NCBI GenBank assembly: GCA_030433335.1
Contig: JAUILL010000026.1
Span: 1 to 50,501, forward strand
Length of the DNA stretch: 50,501 bases
DNA from: Alphaproteobacteria bacterium
GTDB taxonomy: Bacteria > Pseudomonadota > Alphaproteobacteria > Rhodobacterales > Rhodobacteraceae
Reading direction: 5' to 3'
Position numbers and translations under genes: made by a program. Positions 16,878 to 25,531 of this stretch are shown here, in pieces (positions within the stretch are counted from its first letter, which is position 1; the number at the start of each line of letters is the position of its first letter). A model generated the notes under the pieces. That model worked only from the letters and a program-made list of their open reading frames with translations, was not told where the DNA came from and made no database searches.

Positions 16878-17869
16878 CCCAAGCCGTTGTCATTGATAAG
16901 ACTGAGGACCAACAAACCGTCGCGCTGCGCGATGTCAGCGCCGCGGACCTGCCCGAGGGGGATGTGCTGGTCGACGTGGCCTATTCCACGCTGAACTACA
17001 AAGATGCTTTGGCGATCACGGGCGCATCGCCGGTGGTGCGCAGCTTTCCCATGGTCCCGGGCATCGACTTTGCCGGGGTAGTCCGCGAGAGCACCCATGC
17101 CGACTTCAAAGCGGGCGACAAAGTGATCCTGAATGGCTGGGGCGTCGGCGAAAAGCATTGGGGCGGTCTGTCCGGTCAGGCCCGTGTCTCCGGCGACTGG
17201 CTGATCCCGCAGCCGCAGGGCATGACGGCGCGGCAGGCGATGGTGATCGGGACCGCGGGCTATACGGCGATGCTCTGCGTTCTGGCACTGGAAGATCACG
17301 GCGTGGCGCCGGACAGTGGTGAGGTTGTGGTGACCGGTGCCGCGGGCGGTGTCGGCAGCGTGGCGACCATGCTTTTGGCGGCCAAAGGCTATCAGGTCGC
17401 CGCTGTGACCGGTCGGGCGTCCGAGGCGGAGTATCTGAAGAGCCTTGGCGCCGCTTCGGTCATCGACCGCGAGGAGCTGTCTGGCAAGCCGCGCCCGCTG
17501 GCCAAAGAACGTTGGGCGGGGGCCGTTGATGTGGCGGGCAGCGTCGTTCTGGCCAACGTGATCGCGTCGATGAAGTACGGTGGCTGTGTGGCCGCCTGCG
17601 GACTTGCGGCGGGAATGGACCTACCCACCAGCGTCGCGCCCTTTATCCTGCGCGGCGTGACTTTGGCGGGGGTGGACAGTGTCATGGCGTCCAAGGCCAA
17701 GCGGATCGCGGCCTATGATCGTCTGGTCAGCGATTTGGACCTGTCCAAACTGGACGCGATCGCTACAGAACTGGCGCTGGAAGAAGTGATCGAAACCGCG
17801 CCCAAGTTCCTGTCTGGCGAGGTTCGTGGCCGGATCGTTGTGCCCGTCGATCCTTCGCTGGACGTGTAA
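16874..17869 (+). CDS. acuI: AcuI, NADPH-dependent acryloyl-CoA reductase
   Basis: A 331-residue medium-chain dehydrogenase/reductase of the YhdH/AcuI group. It reduces acryloyl-CoA to propionyl-CoA with NADPH, detoxifying acrylate formed from DMSP. The N-terminal GroES-like part has [12 protein letters not shown] and PGIDFAGVV; the nucleotide-binding fold shows [22 protein letters not shown] stretch is characteristic of the group. There are no zinc ligands, as expected. It is co-transcribed with acuR through an ATGA overlap and followed by a terminator. Unlike in some relatives, no DMSP lyase (dddL, dddP or similar) follows. Confidence 0.93.
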   Translation: MTQAVVIDKTEDQQTVALRDVSAADLPEGDVLVDVAYSTLNYKDALAITGASPVVRSFPMVPGIDFAGVVRESTHADFKAGDKVILNGWGVGEKHWGGLSGQARVSGDWLIPQPQGMTARQAMVIGTAGYTAMLCVLALEDHGVAPDSGEVVVTGAAGGVGSVATMLLAAKGYQVAAVTGRASEAEYLKSLGAASVIDREELSGKPRPLAKERWAGAVDVAGSVVLANVIASMKYGGCVAACGLAAGMDLPTSVAPFILRGVTLAGVDSVMASKAKRIAAYDRLVSDLDLSKLDAIATELALEEVIETAPKFLSGEVRGRIVVPVDPSLDV

Positions 17870-17877
17870 AATAACTG

Positions 17878-17905
17878 GCGCGGGCTACAGTATGCCCGCG
17901 CTTTT
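17878..17905. terminator. Terminator between acuI and the LysR gene
   Basis: GCGCGGGC (17878-17885) pairs with GCCCGCGC (17894-17901) around an 8-base loop, followed by TTTT on the plus strand. It overlaps the 3' end of the convergent LysR gene. TTATTTTA on the minus side may let it work both ways. Confidence 0.85.
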
Positions 17906-18781
17906 GATGTCCTCGACTGCGAAATCAATTAGTGCGCGCACCTTGCGGGGCAGGGTGCGCCCTTCGAGGTAAACGGCGCTGATTGGGCCGGTTTCGACGT
18001 CATATTCTGTCAGCAACGGGACCAACGCTCCGTCCTCGATCGCAGAGCCAATCGCAAATCGCGGAGGGTAGGCGATGCCGACACCTTGGATGGCCAGCTC
18101 GACCCCCGCACGCGCGGAATTGACCTGAAACCGCCCTTGGACGGAGGTTTCGAGGGCCTCGCCATCTTTGGTAAATGTCCAGCGTTTGGGCGTCAGGCGG
18201 TTGGTGTCGATGATGCAGGGCATCAGTTGCAGGTCTGACGGATGCTGGGGGGTGCCGAGCCGTTCCAGATATTCGGGGCTCGCCACCAGCGTGGAGCGAA
18301 ACATCCCCAGCTTGCGCGTTTTTAGCGACTGCATGGCGCTGCGTCCGAGCCGGAAGGCGAGGTCGATCCCCTCACTCGCGAGGTCCGAGAATTGGTCCGT
18401 CAGGCGCAGATCAAAGATCAGATCGGGGTTCTGGCGACCGAACCGCTCCAGCATTCCGACGACATATTGCTCGCCGAACGTGACGGGCGCGGACAGACGG
18501 ATTACGCCGGAAAAGCCCTTGGAGCCTTCGGATACCTCGGACAGCAGGCTATCCAGATCATCCAGAAGGGCAGGGGCGCGAGCCAGCAGGTCTTCGCCCG
18601 CGGGGGTCAGGCCGACTTTGCGGGTGGTGCGCTGGAACAGCCGGATGCCAAGCCGTGCCTCTAGTTCCGCCACGTATTTCGAGGTCAGACGGTTCGAAAC
18701 GCCCAATTGCTCGGCCGCGCCGGTGAAAGACCCTGTCTGGGCCGTCGCCACAAAGGCGCGCAGTTCGTCGATGATATCCAT
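17885..18781 (-). CDS. LysR-family transcriptional regulator
   Basis: A 298-residue LysR-type regulator. The N-terminal winged HTH (about residues 1-60: AFVATAQTGSFTGAAEQLGVSNRLTSKYVAELEARLG) is followed by a LysR substrate-binding domain (about 88-290). It most resembles the one-component repressors or activators that control small redox/aromatic-stress operons. It is transcribed away from the doxX-ygiD-yqjG operon, with nested inverted repeats in the shared 134-bp promoter region, so it very likely controls that operon and itself. The inducer is probably a quinone or aromatic electrophile (inferred from the target genes). Confidence 0.9.
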   Translation of the reverse strand: MDIIDELRAFVATAQTGSFTGAAEQLGVSNRLTSKYVAELEARLGIRLFQRTTRKVGLTPAGEDLLARAPALLDDLDSLLSEVSEGSKGFSGVIRLSAPVTFGEQYVVGMLERFGRQNPDLIFDLRLTDQFSDLASEGIDLAFRLGRSAMQSLKTRKLGMFRSTLVASPEYLERLGTPQHPSDLQLMPCIIDTNRLTPKRWTFTKDGEALETSVQGRFQVNSARAGVELAIQGVGIAYPPRFAIGSAIEDGALVPLLTEYDVETGPISAVYLEGRTLPRKVRALIDFAVEDIKSAGIL

Positions 18782-18792
18782 GATACATTCAG

Positions 18793-18834
18793 AACAAAAT
18801 GTGGAAGGTCATTCCATAAAGTCTCCATTTTGTT
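18793..18834. promoter_or_regulatory. Nested inverted repeats between LysR gene and doxX
   Basis: AACAAAATG (18793-18801) and CATTTTGTT (18826-18834) are a perfect 9-bp inverted repeat separated by 24 bp. Inside is TGGAA-N5-TTCCA (18802-18806 and 18812-18816). Location between divergent genes suggests the LysR recognition and activation sites. Confidence 0.65.
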
Positions 18835-18915
18835 GAACGGGGTCAATCGCTAAGTTCGGTGTCAGACAACAGATCATGCCACGACACGGTGGCCCCGAAC
18901 TTTGGAGACGAGACT

Positions 18916-19338
18916 ATGACACCCCAAGCACAAAACGACATTTCTGCCCTGATCCTGCGCCTTGCCAGTGGCGCGCTGTTTCTGGCCCACGGCTGGATGA
19001 AGGTCAGCGTATTCACCATCCCCGGCACCGTCGGCTATTTCGAGAGCCTCGGCCTGCCCGGCTTTGTCGCCTACCTGACCATCTTGGCCGAACTCGGTGG
19101 TGGTCTGGCGCTGATCCTTGGCGTTGCAACGCGCCTTGTGTCGCTGGCCCTGATCCCCGTTTTGCTGGGGGCCGCATGGGTTCATAGCGGCAACGGCTGG
19201 ACCTTCTCGAACGAAGGTGGCGGTTGGGAATTCCCCGTGTTCTGGGCCGTGGCCCAACTGGTGATCCTGATCAAAGGGGCTGGTGCATATGCTCTGCGCA
19301 TCCCTGCACTGAACCGGACCTTAGGCCAGTTCGCCTAA
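18916..19338 (+). CDS. DoxX-family membrane protein
   Basis: A 140-residue protein with four transmembrane helices (about residues 10-30, 48-70, 75-93, 112-130) and typical DoxX sequences (LRLASGALFLAHGWMKV; TILAELGGGLALILG). GGAGACGAG precedes ATG 18916. In the family, DoxX proteins take part in redox and oxidative-stress membrane complexes. Here it opens an operon with an extradiol dioxygenase-like protein and a glutathionyl-hydroquinone reductase, a combination common in proteobacteria and tied to quinone and aromatic electrophile handling. Confidence 0.9.
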   Translation: MTPQAQNDISALILRLASGALFLAHGWMKVSVFTIPGTVGYFESLGLPGFVAYLTILAELGGGLALILGVATRLVSLALIPVLLGAAWVHSGNGWTFSNEGGGWEFPVFWAVAQLVILIKGAGAYALRIPALNRTLGQFA

Positions 19339-19401
19339 TCGATTATCTAAATTGAAACGGGTCGCCCCTTGGGCGATCCGCCCCGCCACAGGAGACTGAA
19401 C

Positions 19402-20223
19402 ATGAGTACCGTCCAAACACTGAGCGCCCTGCGCGACCGACTGAGCCCTTCGGACCGGATGCCTCTCGTCTTTTTGGGGCACGGCAGCCCGATGAACGCG
19501 ATCGAAGACACCGAGTATAGCCGCGCCTGGACAGCGCTGGGGCAGAACCTACCGCGTCCCAAAGCGATCCTCGTCGTCTCGGCCCACTGGATGACCAAGG
19601 GCACGACGCTGGTCGACGTCTCGGCCATGCCGCGCACGATCCACGATTTCTACGGCTTCCCGCAGGAGCTGTTTAACCAGCAATATAACGCCCACGGCGA
19701 TCCGGCCCTAGCCCGCGAAGTGACCGCCTTGCTCAGCAGTCATCACGCCCAAGAGGATGACACTTGGGGTCTGGACCATGGCGCGTGGAGCGTGCTGAAG
19801 TTCCTGTATCCCGATGCCGACGTTCCGGTCTTTCAGGTCTCGATCGACATGACGCAGGACCTGTCCTACCAGCTCGAAATCGGGCAAATCCTGTCCGATC
19901 TACGGGATCGCGGGGTGCTGATCCTTGGGTCCGGTAACGTGGTGCACAACCTGCGTGCTCTCGATTGGGGCGGCAAACCGCAGGACTTTGCCATCGCGTT
20001 CGACAAGCTCTTTGCCGAAAAGCTGGAAGATCGGGATTTCAACGCGCTGGCCGACCGCAAGGGTCTGGGCACCCTTCTGCGGATGGCGCACCCGACCGTC
20101 GACCATTACCTGCCCGCGCTGACCATTGCGGGCGCGTCCGACACCCGTGACCAACTGACATGGATGACGGACTCGATAGATCTGGGGTCCGTGTCGATGC
20201 GGTCCTTTGTATTTCACGCATAA
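19402..20223 (+). CDS. ygiD: YgiD-type 4,5-DOPA dioxygenase-like protein
   Basis: A 273-residue member of the class III extradiol ring-cleavage (LigB/YgiD) family. The metal-binding histidines appear in LGHGSP (His27), SAHWMTKG (His62), SGNVVHNLR and the C-terminal AHPTVDHYLP. Such enzymes cleave catecholic substrates such as DOPA using a non-haem metal. AGGAGA precedes ATG 19402. It lies between doxX and yqjG with short gaps, so the three are probably one transcript under the divergent LysR regulator. Confidence 0.92.
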   Translation: MSTVQTLSALRDRLSPSDRMPLVFLGHGSPMNAIEDTEYSRAWTALGQNLPRPKAILVVSAHWMTKGTTLVDVSAMPRTIHDFYGFPQELFNQQYNAHGDPALAREVTALLSSHHAQEDDTWGLDHGAWSVLKFLYPDADVPVFQVSIDMTQDLSYQLEIGQILSDLRDRGVLILGSGNVVHNLRALDWGGKPQDFAIAFDKLFAEKLEDRDFNALADRKGLGTLLRMAHPTVDHYLPALTIAGASDTRDQLTWMTDSIDLGSVSMRSFVFHA

Positions 20224-20237
20224 TTTCGGAGGCTGAC

Positions 20238-21209
20238 ATGCTTGTAGATGGAAAATGGAGCGCGGACTGGCAACCGGTCCAGAAAGCCGACGAAAAGGGT
20301 CGTTTCGTCCGTCAGGTTTCGGGGTTCCGCAACTGGATCACTGCGGATGGTAGCGCAGGTCCGACTGGCGAAGGCGGGTTTCCCGCCGAAGCTGGCCGCT
20401 ACCGCCTGTATGTCGCTTTCATCTGCCCTTGGGCGTCGCGGACCCTGATGGCCCGTAAACTCAAGGGGCTGGAGGACATCATCCCAGTCACGGTCGTGAA
20501 CCCCACCATGACCGATCAAGGGTGGTCCTTTGGCGGATACGATGGCGCGGACGCAGACCCTCTGTTCGGGTCCGAGTACATTCACCAGATCTATACCCGC
20601 GCCGACCCGCACTACACCGGCCGCGCCACAGTGCCGGTTCTGTGGGACACCCAGCGCAACGTGATCGTGAATAACGAGAGCGCCGATATCGTCCGCATGT
20701 TTGACACCGCGTTCGAGCACATGGTCCCCTCGGACCTGCGCCTTTACCCCGAGGATCTGGGGGCTGAGATCGATGAGTTGAACGCCCGTATCTACGACAA
20801 GCTGAACAACGGCGTCTACAAAGCGGGCTTTGCCAGCAGCCAAGAGGCCTACACCGAGGCGGACGAGGGCGTGTTCGAGATGCTGGACGAGCTAGAAGAG
20901 CGTCTGACCGGTGACTACCTGTTCGGGGATCGCCTGACAGAGACTGACCTGCGGACCTTCGTGACCCTGATCCGGTTCGATGCGGCCTATCACGGGCTCT
21001 TCAAAACCAACCGTCGCCAGATCGCCGCCTATCCGCGTCTATCGGCCTACATGGAGCGGATTTTGCGCCTGCCCGGTGTGATCGACACGGTGAACATGGA
21101 TCACATCACCCGCGGGTATTACTCTATCAAAGCGCTGAACCCCAAGCGCATCCGGCCCACCGGACCGACCCATATTTCCAAACTGCTGGACGACGTTCGC
21201 GCAGCCTAA
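20238..21209 (+). CDS. yqjG: YqjG-type glutathionyl-hydroquinone reductase
   Basis: A 323-residue xi-class glutathione transferase. The catalytic CPWA motif is at residues 63-66 (Cys63, the same position as in E. coli YqjG). A thioredoxin-like N-domain is followed by an all-helical domain. The enzyme uses GSH to reduce glutathionyl-hydroquinones back to hydroquinones. TTCGGAGG gives a strong ribosome-binding site before ATG 20238, 14 bp after the ygiD stop. With doxX and ygiD it forms a likely quinone-detoxification operon. Confidence 0.93.
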   Translation: MLVDGKWSADWQPVQKADEKGRFVRQVSGFRNWITADGSAGPTGEGGFPAEAGRYRLYVAFICPWASRTLMARKLKGLEDIIPVTVVNPTMTDQGWSFGGYDGADADPLFGSEYIHQIYTRADPHYTGRATVPVLWDTQRNVIVNNESADIVRMFDTAFEHMVPSDLRLYPEDLGAEIDELNARIYDKLNNGVYKAGFASSQEAYTEADEGVFEMLDELEERLTGDYLFGDRLTETDLRTFVTLIRFDAAYHGLFKTNRRQIAAYPRLSAYMERILRLPGVIDTVNMDHITRGYYSIKALNPKRIRPTGPTHISKLLDDVRAA

Positions 21210-21227
21210 GCCATTTCACTGAAGTGT

Positions 21228-21258
21228 CGCGCCCTCGATCCTGTCGGGGGCGCATTTT
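21228..21258. terminator. Terminator between yqjG and the exonuclease gene
   Basis: GCGCCC...GGGCGC (about 21229-21253) with additional CGA/TCG pairing, followed by ATTTTCG, separates the convergent genes. Confidence 0.7.
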
Positions 21259-21263
21259 CGTGG

Positions 21264-21830
21264 TTAATCGGCGCGGCGACGCTCTGCGTGTAGAACGACT
21301 TCGGCAGCGGCGCGGGCGTCTTCTTCGGCATCATGATGTTCGAAATTGAGCCCGAGATAGGTCTTTAGATTGCCGAGCCCATGCCCGCCATTTCCACGCA
21401 GTTCCGGCCAGGTGCGGCGGGCCACGACCAGACTGTCCATCCAGTTCCACTCTGGCGGCGTGATCCCCGCAAGTCCGCAGGCCGAGTTCACCGCGCCTTT
21501 GTCGAAATGGCTGTGCTGGTAGACGGTGAAGCCCGCCAACATCGCGTCGATCATCGGAATGATTTGCGGGAAGACGGGCGCACCGACCACAGTCCGCGCC
21601 GTGATCCCGTGGATGCGTGTGCAGGACCAGTCATCGGTGATCGGATCCACATAAGTGGACCACGTCTCGATGCTGTTGTCTGGTCGCACGCCCGCGATCC
21701 CGATCTGGCAAATGCTGCTGCGGTGCCGGTTCGCTGTTTCGACGTCGAGGGCAAAGAACCGGAACGCGCCGGTCAGTGGCAGGGAACTTAGGACGGATTT
21801 CGCAGAGTTTTGGGTCATCGCAGTCGTCAT
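21264..21830 (-). CDS. DEDDh-family 3'-5' exonuclease (DNA polymerase III epsilon-like)
   Basis: A 188-residue exonuclease. Motif ExoI is FALDVETAN (Asp and Glu), the central region has YQHSHFDKGAVNSA, and ExoIII is HDAEEDARAAAE (catalytic His and Asp). RIHGITARTVVGAP is also typical of epsilon-like nucleases. The start is uncertain: ATG 21830 is used, with ATG 21818 possible; the frame also extends to 21914 through poorly matching residues. It is a single gene, divergent from the rhodanese. Likely a stand-alone proofreading or DNA-processing nuclease acting on single-stranded ends. Confidence 0.87.
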   Translation of the reverse strand: MTTAMTQNSAKSVLSSLPLTGAFRFFALDVETANRHRSSICQIGIAGVRPDNSIETWSTYVDPITDDWSCTRIHGITARTVVGAPVFPQIIPMIDAMLAGFTVYQHSHFDKGAVNSACGLAGITPPEWNWMDSLVVARRTWPELRGNGGHGLGNLKTYLGLNFEHHDAEEDARAAAEVVLHAERRRAD

Positions 21831-21938
21831 CCCAGAAATTGCTCCAAAGCGAAAGGCAAGAAAACCACCGATCATCTTGAATAAATTCCGATAGTGGAAT
21901 ATGTAACCTGCCACGAATTCTTTTGACTGAGGTCCGCC

Positions 21939-22382
21939 ATGCTGAAACTCGCTTACGTCGCCATTCCTGTCTTGGTTCTGATTGGGTATGTGCTGCTTTC
22001 CATGCGCTCAGGGCCGTTGCCTGCGAATGTTTCGCGGTCAGAATTGACGGGGGCGGTTCTGGCCTCTGATCCCAACTTTTTGGTTGTCGACATCCGCACT
22101 CCCGAAGAGTGGGAGCAGACCGGTGTAATCGAGAACGCGGCATTGGTGACGTTCACCACGTCTGACAGCTTTCTCAAAGCGATCGAGGTGCGCCGAACGC
22201 CAGGTCAGAAAATTGCACTGGTGTGCCGCTCGGGCAATCGATCTGATGCCGCGGCGCGGTATATCGCGGACAAAGTGGAAGGCGAAGTCGTTGATGTGGC
22301 GGGCGGCATGAACCGGATTCTGAAAGAGGGATATAAGCCGGTAAAGCCTCTGCCTGAAATGGGCTGTGGGTCGTGTGAATAG
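21939..22382 (+). CDS. Membrane-anchored rhodanese-like protein
   Basis: A 147-residue protein with an N-terminal membrane helix (about residues 3-21) and a single rhodanese domain. The active-site loop is CRSGNRS with Cys96; DIRTPEEW is the conserved CH2A-like motif. A C-terminal MGCGSCE adds two further cysteines, unusual and possibly a redox or metal site. It probably handles sulfane sulfur or thiols on the periplasmic face of the membrane. Transcribed away from the exonuclease gene. Confidence 0.9.
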   Translation: MLKLAYVAIPVLVLIGYVLLSMRSGPLPANVSRSELTGAVLASDPNFLVVDIRTPEEWEQTGVIENAALVTFTTSDSFLKAIEVRRTPGQKIALVCRSGNRSDAAARYIADKVEGEVVDVAGGMNRILKEGYKPVKPLPEMGCGSCE

Positions 22383-22461
22383 CGGACTATCAAGGCGCAC
22401 TTTATGCGTTGAAAGATGAAATAATATAACATAACAATTCTCCATCATGTGACGGAGTACG

Positions 22462-22731
22462 ATGATGGCCAGACACCGAGCGCGCATCGGCGGAAATTTA
22501 GGAGAGACGCACCAACGCCAGCGCACCAGAACCGGAGACCCCATGCGGGCCTACGACCGATTGCCACCGGAGTTGCGGGTGTGGATGGCCAATGCTGCAC
22601 TGCCTTGGTCGACGCGATCTTGCCTTTCCATCTGGAAAAGAGAGCTGGGGGCGGGTGGGTCGGCACGAGACGCCTTGCAGCGATTGGATCGCGCAGAGGC
22701 GGTTGCCCTTGCGCGGGGGACATGTTCCTAG
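22462..22731 (+). CDS. DUF6525-type small protein, 89 aa
   Basis: A small basic protein (Arg-rich first third, then MRAYDRLPPELRVWMANAALPWS and a C-terminal LQRLDRAEAVALARG). It matches from memory the Roseobacter family DUF6525, whose members carry RLPPELRRW and AALPWS motifs. Function is unknown; a nucleic-acid-binding role is possible. ATG 22462 follows a GGAG ribosome-binding site; the adjacent ATG 22465 is equivalent. Confidence 0.75.
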   Translation: MMARHRARIGGNLGETHQRQRTRTGDPMRAYDRLPPELRVWMANAALPWSTRSCLSIWKRELGAGGSARDALQRLDRAEAVALARGTCS

Positions 22732-23154
22732 AGATTCGATAGGCGGTGGGACGGAACTTCGATTCACCTATGACATCCCGGGAAATGTTCCTGTTTTCGG
22801 GCCATTCCTGAGGAAGGGGCAATATTACGCAGCGTCACTTGAGAGCAGAAATTGATCACGGGCGTCAGGAAAAAGTGAGTTCGCTCTCAAGAGTGTGGTG
22901 CCCTTGGCGCGGTGCAGCTTTGGCTGGAATGGTCATGGTTATGCTGAAAACTGAATAATATCAAAAAGTTTCAAAACGGGGCGGTTGCGCTCAGGTCTCA
23001 AGCGAAGCTTCTGTAATTTATAAGAAAAGCTGATTTAATAACTTTGGATTTGCGGTGCAGGATTCCGTAGGTCTCGCTGGACTTAAGATAGGCTAGGCGG
23101 AAAAAAGTCTTTGCAACAAACTTGGTTATAGCGGTTCCGAAGGAGATTTTGGAA
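22732..23154. other. Intergenic stretch with no clear gene
   Basis: This 423-bp interval contains only chance open frames. Its right half (about 22940-23150) is AT-richer and should include the promoter of the 67-aa gene. AAGGAG at 23140-23145 is that gene's ribosome-binding site. No terminator, RNA gene or repeat was recognised. Confidence 0.4.
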
Positions 23155-23358
23155 ATGCCTATCAAAGAAATGCTGACATCTGACATTCGCTGGAAAAAGT
23201 TCTGTGACTCGCTCGCGGGCAACTTGAAGACGGTCTCTAATCCGGAGCAACGCATGCGCCTTCTGCTCGCTTTGAACAAGATCAACGAGGTTGAGCATAC
23301 CGTGTTCGAAACCCGTACGCCAAAGTCTGAGTCCGATTGGACATTCCACGCCCACTGA
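23155..23358 (+). CDS. Small hypothetical protein, 67 aa
   Basis: I do not recognise this family. ATG 23155 follows AAGGAG by 9 bp, which favours this start over GTG/ATG 23122. The protein is soluble and mostly helical, with a mixed-charge composition (WKKFCDSLAGNLKT; RMRLLLALNKINEVEH) and one cysteine. Its codon use is balanced and similar to its neighbours. It is a single gene between intergenic DNA and the convergent ybaK. Confidence 0.6.
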   Translation: MPIKEMLTSDIRWKKFCDSLAGNLKTVSNPEQRMRLLLALNKINEVEHTVFETRTPKSESDWTFHAH

Positions 23359-23421
23359 GCAGTCTTGACCAAGAGAGGGCGCAAAAATGCGCCGCACTCT
23401 GCGATAAGCGGGGGAGATTGT

Positions 23422-23892
23422 TTATTGCCCCGTCAAATCAGCGCGGGCCGCGTGCAAGAGATCGGCGGCGGCATTCGGGTCTAGCTCGACCATGACGCCG
23501 CGCTGCCCGCCATTCATCACCACGCGATCAAACTGAAATGCCGAAGTGTCAAAGGCGACCGGCACCCTCTTTTTCTGGCCGAACGGGCTGATCCCTCCGA
23601 CGCGAAATCCTGTAAGCCGTTCTGCTTTGGTTGGATCCATCATTTGCGCTGATTTCCCGCCAATCGCGCTCGCCGCACGCTTCATCTTGACCGAAGCGGC
23701 GACGGGGATGACGACGCAGGCTGGCTTGCCATCTACCTCAAACATGAGCGTTTTGAAAACCCTGTCGGGGTCTGCACCGATCGCTTCGGCAGCGTGCTCA
23801 CCAATCTGGTGTCCGCCTTCGTAATCATACTCGTGCAGGTCATAAGAAATCCCTGCTTTGTCCAAGGCTTTTGTTGCTGGTGTTGCGGTCAT
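23422..23892 (-). CDS. ybaK: YbaK, Cys-tRNA(Pro) deacylase
   Basis: A 156-residue YbaK/EbsC-type editing protein, full length for the family. It hydrolyses Cys mischarged onto tRNA(Pro) and related misacylated tRNAs. Characteristic sequences are ATKALDKAGI at the start, DPDRVFKTLMFEVDG (with the catalytic-region Lys), VIPVAASVKMKRAA, GGISPFGQKK and FDTSAFQFDRVVMNGGQRG. Stand-alone gene, convergent with the 67-aa gene. Confidence 0.93.
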   Translation of the reverse strand: MTATPATKALDKAGISYDLHEYDYEGGHQIGEHAAEAIGADPDRVFKTLMFEVDGKPACVVIPVAASVKMKRAASAIGGKSAQMMDPTKAERLTGFRVGGISPFGQKKRVPVAFDTSAFQFDRVVMNGGQRGVMVELDPNAAADLLHAARADLTGQ

Positions 23893-24053
23893 CGGGATCT
23901 CCTGTCGATGGGATCGGGTATGCCGCAGACCACAGATCAGAGTAAAGGCTGGTGGTCTCCAAGACAGCTTTCTTTCGGGAACCGAGGCGGCGTTTGGCGG
24001 TTGGTCTAGGACATTGGTTTCAAGGCCGCATGTGCGACCGGTAAGGATTTCAG

Positions 24054-25454
24054 ATGACTGTTCTAGAATGTGATGTCGCCATTATTGGCGCGGGCACTGC
24101 CGGCTTGGCCGCTGAACGTAATGCGCGCCGCGATGGGGCAAAGACGCTGCTGATCGATCCATATTTTGCGGGAACGGTGTGCGCGACGGTGGGCTGTATG
24201 CCGTCGAAATTGTTGATCGCCGCGGGTCGAAGAGCCCATCAGATGCGAGGGGCCGAGACGTTCGGTATTTGCGCTTCGGATATGAGTGTCGACGGACAAG
24301 CGGTCATGGCGCGTTTGCGCAAGCATCGTGATCACTTCGCACAGAGCACGCGGGATAGCATCAACGAACTGCCCGAAGGGGTGCGGATCCAAGCGAGGGC
24401 GCGCTTTGCTGGACCGACCACGCTGGAGTTGGACAATGGGCAGACGGTTCATGCCAAGGCCATTGTTATTGCGACGGGGTCCGAACCCTCTGTGCCGGCG
24501 CCTTACCAAGACCTTGGCGAGGCCGTACTGACCAATCAGACGGTCTTTGAACTGCTTGATTTGCCGGACCGGCTGGCAGTCATCGGGGCGGGTGTCATCG
24601 GCGTTGAACTAGCGCAAGCGTTCGCGCGCCTAGGGGTCATTGTTGCGCTATTCGATGAGGGCGAGCGTTTAGCCGGTGCGAGGCACGATGATGTCCATTC
24701 GGCGCTCTATGAGGCCTTGTCTGCCGATATGACCCTGCATCTGGGGCAAACGCCAGAGCCAGAAGTCGTGGATGGCGAGGTCAAGCTGTCGTGGAATGGT
24801 GGTTCTGCGCGATATGATAAAGTTCTGGTCGCGGCTGGACGCCCGCCGAGTTTGAAAGGGTTGGACCTTGAACAATCAGGGCTATCGCTGGACGAAGACG
24901 GCATGCCGCAGGTCGATCCCCTGACGCTTCAATGTGGTGATGCGCCAATCTTTTCGGCGGGCGATGCGAATGGAGAACGCCCGATCCTGCACGAAGCCTC
25001 GGATGAAGGCGGGATCGCGGGGCTGAACGCAGCGGCCTATCCCGCGGTGACGCCATCTTCGCGGGCGGTCGCGTTCTCGATGACGTTTTCAGAGCCTGCG
25101 CTGGTTTCGGTCGGGACCGGACCCGATCATGCCGATTTCACAGCGATCGCGGATTATTCGGACCAAGGCCGCGCGGTCGTCGAAGATGAAAACCAAGGGC
25201 TCGCGGTGCTGTATGCGGCTGCGCCTGAAGGCCGTTTGATCGGGGCTGATCTGTGCTGTCCGGGCTCAGAGCATCTGGGCCACCTACTGGTCTGGGCCAT
25301 CACGCAGGGGATGACAGCGCATGACTTGCTGACCATGCCCATCTATCACCCGACGCTCGAAGAGGGCCTGAAACCCGCCTTGCAGGACATTTGCAAATCC
25401 GCAGAGGTTGCCATGCGCAGCGATCGGGACACGGGCACTCCTGCGGGCGCGTGA
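24054..25454 (+). CDS. Dihydrolipoyl dehydrogenase-like flavoprotein
   Basis: A 466-residue class I pyridine nucleotide-disulfide oxidoreductase. It shows FAD-binding VAIIGAGTAGLAAE (residues 8-21), the redox disulfide CATVGC (Cys43, Cys48) and IVIATGSEPS. The NAD(P)-binding motif is VIGAGVIGVELAQAFARLG, and the C-terminal YHPTLEEGL provides the His-Glu pair. The disulfide spacer ATVG differs from the usual LNVG of pyruvate and oxoglutarate complex subunits, and no 2-oxoacid dehydrogenase genes are adjacent. This may be a stand-alone disulfide reductase rather than an E3 subunit. Predicted cytoplasmic and homodimeric. Confidence 0.87.
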   Translation: MTVLECDVAIIGAGTAGLAAERNARRDGAKTLLIDPYFAGTVCATVGCMPSKLLIAAGRRAHQMRGAETFGICASDMSVDGQAVMARLRKHRDHFAQSTRDSINELPEGVRIQARARFAGPTTLELDNGQTVHAKAIVIATGSEPSVPAPYQDLGEAVLTNQTVFELLDLPDRLAVIGAGVIGVELAQAFARLGVIVALFDEGERLAGARHDDVHSALYEALSADMTLHLGQTPEPEVVDGEVKLSWNGGSARYDKVLVAAGRPPSLKGLDLEQSGLSLDEDGMPQVDPLTLQCGDAPIFSAGDANGERPILHEASDEGGIAGLNAAAYPAVTPSSRAVAFSMTFSEPALVSVGTGPDHADFTAIADYSDQGRAVVEDENQGLAVLYAAAPEGRLIGADLCCPGSEHLGHLLVWAITQGMTAHDLLTMPIYHPTLEEGLKPALQDICKSAEVAMRSDRDTGTPAGA

Positions 25455-25531
25455 TCCAGACTGCGGCAGGACGTCGCTCTGCGTCATGTTATCCTCTTAC
25501 TGCGCTGAATTAACGTGATATTTCTCAGCGC

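Noticed and set aside
22592..22855. 87-codon plus-strand frame overlapping the DUF6525-type gene
   Set aside because: Out of frame with a better supported gene.
24054..25454. Assignment as the E3 subunit of pyruvate dehydrogenase
   Set aside because: No 2-oxoacid dehydrogenase genes nearby and an atypical CATVGC disulfide motif; kept as a general lipoamide-dehydrogenase-like protein.
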